Origin: Streptomyces prunicolor NBRC 13075
GTDB taxonomy: Bacteria > Actinomycetota > Actinomycetes > Streptomycetales > Streptomycetaceae
Assembly (NCBI RefSeq): GCF_000367365.1
Contig: NZ_BARF01000052.1
Location: 1-57,958, forward strand
Direction: 5' to 3'
DNA length: 57,958 bases
Shown here one piece after another: positions 8,118 through 16,109 of this stretch (positions are counted from its first letter, which is position 1; each line of letters begins with the position of its first letter). The notes under the pieces were generated by a model. It did not search any database. It was not told where the DNA came from and worked only from the letters and a program-made list of their open reading frames with translations. The position numbers were made by a program, and so were the translations under genes.

Positions 8118-9652
8118 GCCTTCACCTCCGGATGCGCCGCCAGCAACGTCTCCACCGAGTCCGCCTCCTCCGCCCGCTTGTCCTCCCGATACCGCACGAC
8201 CCGCGCGAACCGCAGAGTGACACCGGCCGGATAGCGGGTCGACCTCTGCAGACCGTCATACGCGATTTCTACGACGAGTTCGGGCCGTACCGTCACCACG
8301 TGGCCGTCGCTCTCCACGGCCAGCTCCTGGAGGCGCTCGGTCTGCCAGGTCAGCAGGGCGTCGGTCATGCCCTTGAAGGTCTTGCCGAGCATCGCGAAGG
8401 AGCCGTCAGGGTTGCGGGCGCCGAGGTGGAGGTTGGAGAGCTTGCCGGTGCGGCGGCCGTGGCCCCACTCCGCGGCCAGGACGACCAGGTCCAGGGTGTG
8501 GACGGGCTTCACCTTCAGCCAAGAGGCGCCCCTGCGGCCCGCGTTGTAGGGGGCGTCGAGCCCTTTGACCACGACCCCTTCGTGGCCGCGCTTCAACGTC
8601 TCGGCGAGGAAGGCCTCCGCCGCCGGGATGTCCTCGGGGCCGGACACGAGAGTCCGGCGGACGCGCATCGGTTCAGGCACCAACTGGGCCAGTTCCGCGT
8701 GCCGTTCGGCGAACGGGAGGTCGAGCAGGTCGCGACCGTCGACGGACAGCGCGTCGAAGAATACGGGGGAGACGGGGACGGTCTCGGCGGCCGTGGCCAC
8801 GTCCACCCGGGACCCGACCCGACCGGCCGTCTCCTGGAAGGAACGCGGCCGTCCGTCCTCGTCGAAGGAGATGACCTCACCGTCCAGGATGAACCGGTCG
8901 CCTCTCAACTCCAGGGCTGCGGCGGTGAGTTCGGGCAGGCGGTCGGTGATGTCGTCGAGGGTGCGGGTGTAGAGCCGCACGACATTGCCGTCGCGGTGGA
9001 CCTGGACGCGGATGCCGTCGAGCTTCTCCTCGACCGCGCAGGCACCCAGCTTCTCGACCGCCTCGGCGACGGAGGAGGCGCTGTGCGCGAGCATCGGCAG
9101 GACCGGGCGGCCTACGGTCAGTTGGAAGCGGTCGAGGGAAGCGGGGCCCTCGGCGAGCAGGGACTCGGCCACCGTCCGGAGCGAACCCGCCAGCATCACG
9201 GCCCGCCGAACATCCGTCGCGGGCACGCCAGTTGCCTCGGCCAGTCCCTCCACGGCGACCGCGTCCAGCGCGCCCTGCCGGACCTCGCCGGTGATCAGAC
9301 CGAACAGGAAACGCTGCTCGTCGGCGGTGGCCGCGCCCATCAACTCGCCGACCAGACGGGCGCGTTCGGCCTGCGAACCGGGGCCCGACACCTTGCCGAG
9401 GGCGGTGAGGCGGGCATCCACCTCGCGCACGGTCAGGGTGGGCTCGGGGGCCGGTTCGACAGGCCGGCTCAGCACCTTCCAGCCGATACCGAGCCGCCCC
9501 TGTGGCAGTCGGCCCGCGAGATACGGGATGACGATCGGGACGTCGTCCGCCTCCGCGTCCCGGAAGAGCTCCGCGAGCAGGGCGATCTTCCGGGACCGCG
9601 CCGAGGTGGCGGCGACCTCCTGGGACACATGCGCGAGCCGGGTCAGCAGCAT
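8114..9652 (-). CDS. ATP-dependent DNA ligase (stand-alone)
   Basis: A 512-residue ATP-dependent DNA ligase that seals nicks through a lysyl-AMP intermediate. The order is DNA-binding domain (about 1-190), then the adenylation domain with nucleophile Lys210 in VEEKLDGIRVQVHR, then an OB-fold domain containing SWLKVKP and the C-terminal VRPELVVEIAYDGLQ motif. The start MLLTRLAHVSQEV is the family N-terminus; the reading frame stays open far upstream but that extension has no homologous character. There is no primase or nuclease domain, so it is not LigD. It overlaps the NUDIX gene by four bases and lies 29 bp after the flavoprotein gene. Confidence 0.94.
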   Translation of the reverse strand: MLLTRLAHVSQEVAATSARSRKIALLAELFRDAEADDVPIVIPYLAGRLPQGRLGIGWKVLSRPVEPAPEPTLTVREVDARLTALGKVSGPGSQAERARLVGELMGAATADEQRFLFGLITGEVRQGALDAVAVEGLAEATGVPATDVRRAVMLAGSLRTVAESLLAEGPASLDRFQLTVGRPVLPMLAHSASSVAEAVEKLGACAVEEKLDGIRVQVHRDGNVVRLYTRTLDDITDRLPELTAAALELRGDRFILDGEVISFDEDGRPRSFQETAGRVGSRVDVATAAETVPVSPVFFDALSVDGRDLLDLPFAERHAELAQLVPEPMRVRRTLVSGPEDIPAAEAFLAETLKRGHEGVVVKGLDAPYNAGRRGASWLKVKPVHTLDLVVLAAEWGHGRRTGKLSNLHLGARNPDGSFAMLGKTFKGMTDALLTWQTERLQELAVESDGHVVTVRPELVVEIAYDGLQRSTRYPAGVTLRFARVVRYREDKRAEEADSVETLLAAHPEVKA

Positions 9653-9681
9653 GCAGCCATCGTGCAACGGAGCCGGGCGGT

Positions 9682-10659
9682 CTACACCCGGACGACGGCG
9701 TCGAGGTCGGTCATGAGCAGCTCCCCGTTGATCGTGGCGCCCGCGCGGTAACCGGCGGAGGCCGCGTTCACGACCTGTTCCCCGAAGCCCATCGCGTTGC
9801 CGACCGCCCACACCCCGGGCACGGACGTCAGGCCCGTCGGGTCGACCACGGGGTACGCGCCGAACGGGGTCTCCTGGAGCTCGGCGCCCAGCTTCTCCAG
9901 GAGGCCGGTCTGCGGGACGGGCCGTGGGGCCACGAACAGGGCCTCGCGGGGGTGCGTGGTGCCGTCCGTGAGGCGGACGCCGGTGAGCCGGTCGTCCTCG
10001 ACGGCCAGTTCCGCGACCTCGCCAGGAATCACGGCGACCCCGGCGGCGGCCAGCCTGCGCAGGTCGTCGTCGGCCAGCTCGGACTCGGCGACCGTGTGCA
10101 GGAACAGGGTCACGTCCTTCGACCACTGCGAGACCATCAGCGCCTGGTGCACACTCATCGGAGTCGTCGCGAGCACACCGAATGCCTGGTCACGGACCTC
10201 CCAGCCGTGGCAGTACGGGCAGTGGATCACATCCCGCCCGAAGCGCTCGGCGACTCCGGGGACGGTGGGCAGCTCGTCCTTGAGTCCGGTGGCGATCACG
10301 AGTCGGCGTGCGTGCACGGTCTCCCCACCGGCAAGCGCTACGGCGAAGCCCGCGCTCTCGTCCTCGCCCTTCGTGACGTCCACCGCGCGGTCCCGGACCA
10401 GGTCGACGCCGTAGCGTGCGATCTCCTCGCGGCCCAGGGCGAGGAACTCGGCGGGCGACATGCCGTCCCGGGTCAGATAGCCCTGCATGTGCGCGGCGGG
10501 CGTGTTGCGCGGTTCGCCGGCGTCGACGACGAGCGTGCGGCGTCGGGACCGGCCCAGGACCAGCGCGGCGGAGAGCCCGGCCGCGCCGCCGCCGATGACG
10601 ACCACTTCGTAGGTCCCGGTGCATGTCCCGGTATCTGTCTCCGTACTTGTCTCGGTCAC
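9682..10659 (-). CDS. Thioredoxin-reductase-like FAD/NAD(P) oxidoreductase
   Basis: A 325-residue two-dinucleotide-fold flavoprotein. The FAD motif GGGAAGLSAAL is near the N-terminus, and the redox-type pair HCPYCHGWEV (CxxC) is in the central NAD(P) domain, as in thioredoxin reductases. The C-terminal VWAVGNAMGF segment is the FAD-binding Gly-Asp/Asn motif, here with Asn instead of the usual Asp. I place the start at GTG 10659, eight bases after GGAGGT; the open frame extends much further but into low-complexity sequence. It is divergent from an XRE-cupin regulator. Its electron partner is unknown. Confidence 0.88.
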   Translation of the reverse strand: MTETSTETDTGTCTGTYEVVVIGGGAAGLSAALVLGRSRRRTLVVDAGEPRNTPAAHMQGYLTRDGMSPAEFLALGREEIARYGVDLVRDRAVDVTKGEDESAGFAVALAGGETVHARRLVIATGLKDELPTVPGVAERFGRDVIHCPYCHGWEVRDQAFGVLATTPMSVHQALMVSQWSKDVTLFLHTVAESELADDDLRRLAAAGVAVIPGEVAELAVEDDRLTGVRLTDGTTHPREALFVAPRPVPQTGLLEKLGAELQETPFGAYPVVDPTGLTSVPGVWAVGNAMGFGEQVVNAASAGYRAGATINGELLMTDLDAVVRV

Positions 10660-10700
10660 GGTGACCACCTCCACCCCCGAAGGTCGCCCCTTCACTGCCG

Positions 10701-10738
10701 TATTGACAAACACGTTTGCCGAAACTGCAATATCGGTC
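10701..10738. promoter_or_regulatory. Divergent promoter with dyads; likely leaderless start of the XRE gene
   Basis: The 79 bp between the two divergent genes contain TTGACA at 10703-10708 and a TGCAATAT stretch at 10726-10733, spaced like -35/-10 boxes. The XRE start codon at 10739 would then be at or next to the transcription start, and no ribosome binding site precedes it. The dyad CAAAC-AC-GTTTG (10707-10718) overlaps the promoter, and TATTG/CAATA (10701-10705 and 10728-10732) flanks it. These are candidate operators for the adjacent regulator. Confidence 0.6.
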
Positions 10739-11320
10739 ATGGATGACGACATGGACGACGTACTCGCGGAGGTCGGCCCGAGGCTGCGACGGATCCGCAA
10801 GGAGAAGGGCGCGACGCTCGCCGGCCTCTCGGAGGCGACCGGCATCTCGGTCAGCACCCTGTCCCGCCTGGAGTCCGGCCTCCGCAAGCCCAGCCTGGAG
10901 CTGCTGCTGCCGATCGCGCGGGCCCATCAGGTGCCGTTGGACGAGCTGGTGGGCGCACCGGCGGTGCGGGATCCCCGCGTACGCGCCGAGCCGATCGTGC
11001 GCGGCGGCCGCACCCACTGGCCGCTGACCCGCCAGCCGGGCGGCCTCCAGGCGTACAAGGTCCTCGAACCCCAGCGAAAGGTCGAGCCTGACCTGCGCAC
11101 CCACGAGGGCTACGAGTGGCTGTACGTCATGTCCGGCCGACTACGCCTCCTGCTGGGCGAACACGACGTGGTGCTGGGCCCGGGGGAGGCCGCCGAATTC
11201 GACACGCGGGTCCCGCACTGGTTCGGCTCGACGGGCGAGGGCCCGGTGGAATTCCTGAGCCTGTTCGGCCCACAGGGGGAGCGGATGCACGTAAGGGCAA
11301 GACCAAAGCGCGGCCAGTGA
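10739..11320 (+). CDS. XRE-family regulator with C-terminal cupin sensor
   Basis: A 193-residue regulator. The N-terminal Cro/C1-type helix-turn-helix (about residues 12-66) includes GISVSTLSRLESGLRKPS. The C-terminal cupin_2 domain has HEGYEWLYVMSGRLRLLLG, and probably senses a small ligand or metal. The start at 10739 (DDDMDDVLAEV) is chosen because upstream sequence is the promoter; ATG 10751 is an alternative. It is divergent from the thioredoxin-reductase-like gene, which it most likely controls; such XRE-cupin plus flavoprotein pairs are common in Streptomyces. The signal is unknown. Confidence 0.88.
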   Translation: MDDDMDDVLAEVGPRLRRIRKEKGATLAGLSEATGISVSTLSRLESGLRKPSLELLLPIARAHQVPLDELVGAPAVRDPRVRAEPIVRGGRTHWPLTRQPGGLQAYKVLEPQRKVEPDLRTHEGYEWLYVMSGRLRLLLGEHDVVLGPGEAAEFDTRVPHWFGSTGEGPVEFLSLFGPQGERMHVRARPKRGQ

Positions 11321-11338
11321 GAATCGCCGCCCCCTGGA

Positions 11339-11385
11339 GCGCCCCTTAAGGGGCGCGGGGAACTGCGCGACCAGCCCCCACCGAC
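11339..11385 (+). repeat. Streptomyces intergenic repeat, copy 4, with perfect hairpin
   Basis: The perfect palindrome GCGCCCCTTAAGGGGCGC (11339-11356) runs into the shared GGGGAACTGCGCGACC core and a CAGCCCCCACCGACC tail. It lies 18 bp after the XRE-cupin stop codon and probably terminates that transcript. Confidence 0.75.
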
Positions 11386-11448
11386 CTGCGGCCAAAGAAC
11401 GACCCGCACCCACCGGACCGTGACGAACCCGACGGTTCCCTGATCGGC

Positions 11449-11465
11449 AAGCGACCGCTTAGTAT
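11449..11465 (+). promoter_or_regulatory. Operator/promoter of the quinone oxidoreductase operon
   Basis: The dyad AAGCG-AC-CGCTT (11449-11460) directly abuts a TAGTAT hexamer (11460-11465) that could be a -10 box, about 45 bp before the first gene. A short dyad of this form over a -10 box is what a TetR-type repressor would use. No regulator gene lies next to it, so the binder is unknown. Confidence 0.5.
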
Positions 11466-11509
11466 GCAATCGACCCCGGTCAGACAGAGCAGTCCCGTGG
11501 AGGCCCCGC

Positions 11510-12487
11510 ATGCAGGCATGGCAAGTGCACCAGAACGGCGAGCCGAGTGAGGCGATGCGCCTGGAGGAGGTGCAGCAGCCGACACCCGGTGCGGGCCAGC
11601 TCCTGCTGAAGGTACGCGCCGCGAACATCAACTTCCCGGACGTCCTGATGTGCCGAGGCCACTACCAGGTCAAGCCCCCGCTCCCGTTCACCCCGGGTGT
11701 CGAGATCTGCGGCGAGACCGAGGACGGCCGCCGCGTGATCGCCAACCCCGCACTGCCGTACGGCGGTTTCGCCGAATACGCCGTCGCGGATGCCGCCGGC
11801 CTGCTGCCCGCCCCCGACTCGCTGGACGACGCCGAGGCCGCCGCACTCCACATCGGCTACCAGACGGGCTGGTTCGCCCTCCACCAGCGCGCCCACCTGG
11901 AGGCGGGCGAGACCCTGCTCGTACACGCCGCCGCAGGCGGTGTCGGCAGCGCGGCCGTACAGCTCGGCAAGGCGGCCGGTGCCACCGTCATCGGTGTCGT
12001 CGGCGGTGCCGAAAAGGCGGTCGTGGCGCGGGAGTTGGGCTGCGACGTCGTGATCGACCGGCGTACCGAGGACGTCGTCGCGGCCGTCAAGGCGGCCACC
12101 GGCGGACGCGGTGCCGACGTGATCTTCGACCCGGTCGGCGGCGACGCCTACACGCAGTCCACGAAGGTCGTCGCCTTCGAGGGCCGGATCGTGGTCGTGG
12201 GCTTCGCGAGCGGGACGATCCCCAGCCCCGGCCTCAACCACGCCCTGGTGAAGAACTACTCGATCCTGGGCCTGCATTGGGGCCTGTACGCCATCAAGAA
12301 CCCGAAGCTGATCCTGGACTGCCACGAGCAGTTGACCGAACTGGCCGCACGCGGTGCCATCAAGCCGCTGGTGAGCGAGCGCGTGCCGTTGAGCGGCGCT
12401 GCCGCCGCCGTACAGCGGGTCGGCGACGGTGTCACCACCGGCCGGGTCGTCGTCGTACCGTCCTTGGAGAACGGAGCCGCCGTATGA
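11510..12487 (+). CDS. NADPH:quinone oxidoreductase-type MDR dehydrogenase
   Basis: A 325-residue zinc-free medium-chain dehydrogenase/reductase. The GroES-like N-terminal domain is followed by the nucleotide-binding motif HAAAGGVGSAAVQLGKAAGA near residue 140. The family reduces quinones or enoyl/acryloyl thioesters with NADPH. It is the first gene of a three-gene unit and its stop overlaps the next start in ATGA, which ties it to acyl-CoA metabolism; an enoyl-CoA-reductase-like role is therefore possible. No zinc ligands are seen at the usual catalytic positions. Confidence 0.9.
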   Translation: MQAWQVHQNGEPSEAMRLEEVQQPTPGAGQLLLKVRAANINFPDVLMCRGHYQVKPPLPFTPGVEICGETEDGRRVIANPALPYGGFAEYAVADAAGLLPAPDSLDDAEAAALHIGYQTGWFALHQRAHLEAGETLLVHAAAGGVGSAAVQLGKAAGATVIGVVGGAEKAVVARELGCDVVIDRRTEDVVAAVKAATGGRGADVIFDPVGGDAYTQSTKVVAFEGRIVVVGFASGTIPSPGLNHALVKNYSILGLHWGLYAIKNPKLILDCHEQLTELAARGAIKPLVSERVPLSGAAAAVQRVGDGVTTGRVVVVPSLENGAAV

Positions 12488-13689
12488 GCGAGGAGACCAC
12501 GGGAGCGGACTCGGCCGCGGCCGAACTGCGCCGCCGCACCCAGGAGTTGCTGGCCGCGCATCCACCGCTGGAGACCGATCCGCTCGACTTCCTCAAGGCC
12601 CGTTTCGACGCGGGGCTCGCGTGGGTGCACTACCCCGAGGGCCTCGGGGGTCTCGGTGCCCCGCGTGCTCTCCAGGCCGTCGTGGACGCCGAGTTGGAGG
12701 CTGCGGGCGCCCCTGACAACGACCCGCGCCGGATCGGTATCGGCCTCGGCATGGCCGCGCCGACCGTTCTCCGCTTCGGTACCGAGGAGCAGAAGCAGCG
12801 CTTCCTCAGGCCGCTCTGGGTGGGTGAGGAGGTCTGGTGCCAGCTCTTCAGCGAGCCGGGTGCCGGGTCCGACCTGGCCGCGCTCGGTACGCGCGCCGTC
12901 CGCGAGGGCGACGAGTGGGTCGTCAACGGGCAGAAGGTGTGGACCTCCAGCGCCCACCTCGCCCGCTGGGCCATCCTCATCGCGCGCACCGACCCGGACG
13001 TGCCCAAGCACGCGGGCATCACCTACTTCATCTGCGACATGACCGACCCCGGCGTCGAGGTCAGGCCGCTGCGCCAGATCACCGGCGAGGCCGAGTTCAA
13101 CGAGGTCTTCCTCACCAACGTCCGCATCCCCGACGCCCATCGCCTCGGCGAGATCGGCGACGGCTGGCGGGTCGCGCAGACCACGCTGATGAACGAGCGC
13201 GTCTCCATCGGCGGCATGCGCATCCCGCGCGAGGGCGGCATGATCGGCCCGATCAGCCAAACCTGGCGCGAACGCCCGGAGTTGCGCACCCACGACCTCC
13301 ACCAGCGCCTCCTCAAGCTCTGGGTCGAGGCCGAGGTCGCCCGGCTCTCCGGCGAGCGGCTGCGCCAGCAGCTCGTCGCGGGCCAGCCCGGTCACGAAGG
13401 CTCCGGCATGAAGCTCGCCTTCGCCCGCCTCAACCAGGAGATCAGCGGTCTGGAGGTCGAACTCCGGGGCGAGGAAGGCCTGTTGTACGACGACTGGACC
13501 ATGCGGCGCCCAGAACTGGTGGACTTCACCGGCCGCGACGCCGGCTACCGCTACCTCCGCTCCAAGGGCAACAGCATCGAGGGCGGGACCAGCGAGGTCC
13601 TGCTGAACATCGTCGCCGAGCGCGTCCTGGGCCTCCCGGCCGAGCCGCGCACCGACAAGGACGCCGCCTGGAAGGACCTCGCCCGATGA
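12484..13689 (+). CDS. Acyl-CoA dehydrogenase, putative catalytic subunit
   Basis: A 401-residue FAD-dependent acyl-CoA dehydrogenase. It has the central SEPGAGSDLAAL motif and VWTSSAHLARW, and near the end SIEGGTSEVLLNIVAERVLG with a Glu in the position used by many family members as catalytic base. It begins with ATG overlapping the MDR stop and ends overlapping the start of a second, shorter acyl-CoA dehydrogenase. In actinobacteria adjacent pairs of this kind often form alpha2beta2 FadE complexes for sterol side chains or unusual acyl-CoAs; that is family knowledge. Here the pairing is inferred from gene order and coupling. Confidence 0.92.
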   Translation: MSEETTGADSAAAELRRRTQELLAAHPPLETDPLDFLKARFDAGLAWVHYPEGLGGLGAPRALQAVVDAELEAAGAPDNDPRRIGIGLGMAAPTVLRFGTEEQKQRFLRPLWVGEEVWCQLFSEPGAGSDLAALGTRAVREGDEWVVNGQKVWTSSAHLARWAILIARTDPDVPKHAGITYFICDMTDPGVEVRPLRQITGEAEFNEVFLTNVRIPDAHRLGEIGDGWRVAQTTLMNERVSIGGMRIPREGGMIGPISQTWRERPELRTHDLHQRLLKLWVEAEVARLSGERLRQQLVAGQPGHEGSGMKLAFARLNQEISGLEVELRGEEGLLYDDWTMRRPELVDFTGRDAGYRYLRSKGNSIEGGTSEVLLNIVAERVLGLPAEPRTDKDAAWKDLAR

Positions 13690-14759
13690 CGGATCTGCTG
13701 TACTCGGAGGAGGAAGAGGCGCTGCGCGCCGCCGTTCGGGACCTGCTCACCGACCGCTGTGCCGCGGCGGGTGTCATCGTGCGCGCCGAGTCTGACGCCC
13801 CGCACGACCTCTCGCTGTGGAAGTCCCTCGCCGACGGCATGGGCCTCGCCGGCCTCCTGGTGCCCGAGGCACAGGGCGGCCAGGGCGCCACACACCGCGA
13901 AGTCGCCGTCGTGCTGGAGGAGTTGGGCCGCGCGGTCGCCCCCGTCCCGTACCTCACCAGCGCCGTCGTCGCCACCGAGGCACTCCTCGCGTGCGATGCC
14001 GAGGATCTCCTCGCCGAGCTGGCGTCGGGGCGGAGGATCGGCGCCCTCGCCGTCTCCCTGAGCGTCGCTCCGGGCGGTGCCTACAAGGCCGTACGGCACG
14101 AAAACGGTTCCCTGTACGGGGAGTTGACCGGGATCGCGGACGCTGCCGCCGCCGATGTGCTGCTGGTGCCGGGCGAGGACGGCGGGCTGTACGCCGTCGA
14201 CGCGGGCGCCGTGACCGTCGTACCGCAGGTGTCGCTGGACCTGACGCGGCCGTTGGCGCGTGTGGTGCTCGAGGGGGCCGCGGCGCGGCGGATCGGGGAT
14301 GCCGAACCCGCGGTACGGCGTGCGCTGCGGGCCGGGGCCGGGCTGCTCGCGTCCGAGCAACTGGGCGTCGCCGACTGGACGTTGACGGAGACGGTCCGGT
14401 ATCTCAAGGAGCGCAAGCAGTTCAACCGGCCCGTCGGCGGGTTCCAGGCGCTCAAGCACCGGCTCGCGCAGCTGTGGCTGGAGGTCGTCAGTCTGCGGGC
14501 CGCCGCGCGCAACGCGGCCGACGCCCTCGCGACGGGCGAGGACGCCGATGTGGCTGTTGCCGTCGCGCAGGCCTACGCGGCGGCCGTCGCCGTCCACGCG
14601 GCCGAGGAGGCCGTGCAGTTGCACGGCGGCATCGGCATGACGTGGGAGCACCCCGCCCACCTCTACCTGAAGCGGGCCAAGGCCGACTCGATCGCCTACG
14701 GCACGGCGGGTGCCCACCGCGAGGCACTGGCCGAACTGGTCGACCTGCGCGCACCCTGA
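13686..14759 (+). CDS. Acyl-CoA dehydrogenase-like partner subunit
   Basis: A 357-residue acyl-CoA dehydrogenase homologue, shorter than typical 380-410-residue enzymes. It keeps the N-terminal helices (LLVPEAQGGQGATHREVAVV) and the C-terminal LHGGIGMTWEHPAHLYLKRA. The terminal segment ends in YGTAGAHREAL, without the IFEGTSE-type catalytic Glu. Such proteins usually serve as the second half of a heteromeric dehydrogenase rather than acting alone. It starts at ATG 13686 overlapping the previous stop. A strong hairpin terminator follows the gene. Confidence 0.88.
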   Translation: MTDLLYSEEEEALRAAVRDLLTDRCAAAGVIVRAESDAPHDLSLWKSLADGMGLAGLLVPEAQGGQGATHREVAVVLEELGRAVAPVPYLTSAVVATEALLACDAEDLLAELASGRRIGALAVSLSVAPGGAYKAVRHENGSLYGELTGIADAAAADVLLVPGEDGGLYAVDAGAVTVVPQVSLDLTRPLARVVLEGAAARRIGDAEPAVRRALRAGAGLLASEQLGVADWTLTETVRYLKERKQFNRPVGGFQALKHRLAQLWLEVVSLRAAARNAADALATGEDADVAVAVAQAYAAAVAVHAAEEAVQLHGGIGMTWEHPAHLYLKRAKADSIAYGTAGAHREALAELVDLRAP

Positions 14760-14782
14760 GCGCCATGAGGTGAAGTCCGCGG

Positions 14783-14810
14783 AAAGCCCGTCCCACCTGG
14801 GGCGGGCTTT
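14783..14810 (+). terminator. Rho-independent-type hairpin after the dehydrogenase operon
   Basis: A 12-bp stem pairs AAAGCCCGTCCC (14783-14794) with GGGGCGGGCTTT (14799-14810) around a four-base loop, with one G-T pair and a few T residues after it. It lies 24 bp past the last stop codon of the operon. Confidence 0.85.
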
Positions 14811-14941
14811 TCCGTGCGCCCCCGCCGAAGGAGTGAACAAGCGAGGGCAGTCCGACCAACTCCTGTCATGTGCAGGTTCGTTGGAGTCCCCACAGCCTCA
14901 TACTCCCTGTGGTTCTAGCCCGCCCCACACGGAGGAACACC

Positions 14942-15805
14942 ATGGCCCTCATCACCCGTCGCAGAGCTCTCACCGGGCTCGGCGCCACCCTCGCGGCTGT
15001 CCTCGCCCCGCCCGCGGGCAGCGCGTTCGCCGGCGAACAAGGGCGCCGCAAGCGGCCGTTGTGGCGCGCCCACGCCCACAACGACTACGAGCATCCTCGC
15101 CCGCTCTTCGACGCCCTCGACCACCGCTTCGGCAGCGTCGAGGCCGACATCTTCCTCGTCGGCGACCAGCTCCTCATCGGTCACGACGCCTCCGAACTCG
15201 ACCCGAGCCGCACCCTCGAATCCCTCTACCTCGACCCGCTCGCCGCCCTCGTGAAGGCCAACCACGGCTCGGTGTACCGGGGTTGGCGCCATCCGCTCCA
15301 ACTCCTGATCGACATCAAGACCGAGGGCTCCTCGACCTACCTCGAACTCGACCGCCATCTCCAGCGCTACAAGCACCTGTTCACGACCTACGCCCACGGA
15401 CGCGTCCACCCGGGCGCCGTCACCAACGTCATCTCCGGCGACCGCGCGGCCCGTACACCGATGGAGGCGCAGACCGTACGCCGTGCCTTCTACGACGGTC
15501 GGCTCACCGACCTCGGCAGCTCGGCGCCCGCCTCCTTCATCTCGCTCATCAGCGACAACTGGGCGCTCAACTTCACCTGGCTCGGCGAAGGCACCTTCCC
15601 CGACGCCGAACGGCAGAAGCTGCGCTCGATCGTCGCGCAGGCGCACGCGGCCGGGCAGACCGTGCGGTTCTGGAACACCCCGGACCTGGCGGGCCCGGCC
15701 CGGGACGCGCTGTGGAGTGAACTGCTGGCCGCCGGTGTGGACTTCCTCAACACCGACGACCTGGCAGGACTGGAAGCGTTCCTGGACACGCACCGCTCGG
15801 TGTGA
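14942..15805 (+). CDS. Secreted PI-PLC/GDPD-like phosphodiesterase (Tat substrate)
   Basis: A 287-residue exported protein. It begins with a twin-arginine signal (TRRRALTGLGATLAA, residues 4-18), and a likely cleavage after about residue 29. The mature part has the TIM-barrel phosphodiesterase motifs HAHNDYEHPRPL, VEADIFLVGDQLLIGHD and a late WNTPD. This pattern is seen in proteins annotated as phosphatidylinositol-specific phospholipase C / glycerophosphodiester phosphodiesterase family. It probably cleaves glycerol or inositol phosphodiesters outside the cell. GGAGGAACACC before ATG 14942 fixes the start. Confidence 0.82.
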   Translation: MALITRRRALTGLGATLAAVLAPPAGSAFAGEQGRRKRPLWRAHAHNDYEHPRPLFDALDHRFGSVEADIFLVGDQLLIGHDASELDPSRTLESLYLDPLAALVKANHGSVYRGWRHPLQLLIDIKTEGSSTYLELDRHLQRYKHLFTTYAHGRVHPGAVTNVISGDRAARTPMEAQTVRRAFYDGRLTDLGSSAPASFISLISDNWALNFTWLGEGTFPDAERQKLRSIVAQAHAAGQTVRFWNTPDLAGPARDALWSELLAAGVDFLNTDDLAGLEAFLDTHRSV

Positions 15806-15912
15806 CACCCGTTCGGGGGACACGTCAGTAGCCCGGACGAACCCTCCGCTACGCCACACTTGCGGCCGAACGCCGCGAACCAGACATGGCGGCGTGGCGG
15901 AGGAGGGTGACG

Positions 15913-16107
15913 ATGGCCATTTCCATCTCTGTGGTGCTGCTGCTCCTGATCCTTGCGGTGATCTTCATGCGCAGCGGCGGGCTGAAGCTCTCCCACGCGC
16001 TGGTCTGCGCACTGCTCGGGTTCTTCATGGCGAGCACCAGCATGGCGCCCACGATCCACAGTGGCCTGACGGCCACCGCGGATCTGGTGAGCGGACTGCA
16101 TCCATGA
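15913..16107 (+). CDS. Small two-helix membrane protein
   Basis: A 64-residue protein with two predicted membrane helices (about 3-18, SISVVLLLLILAVIFM; about 28-46, ALVCALLGFFMASTSMA). A strong GGAGGAGGG precedes the ATG. I cannot assign a family with certainty; similar short membrane proteins are widespread in Streptomyces, some in conjugation-related loci. It faces the phosphodiester glycosidase gene tail to tail, with two bases between. Confidence 0.7.
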   Translation: MAISISVVLLLLILAVIFMRSGGLKLSHALVCALLGFFMASTSMAPTIHSGLTATADLVSGLHP

Positions 16108-16109
16108 GG

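Noticed and set aside
8114..10126. N-terminal extension of the DNA ligase frame
   Set aside because: The extra 158 codons are antisense to the flavoprotein gene and have no ligase character; MLLTRLAHVSQ at 9652 is the family start.
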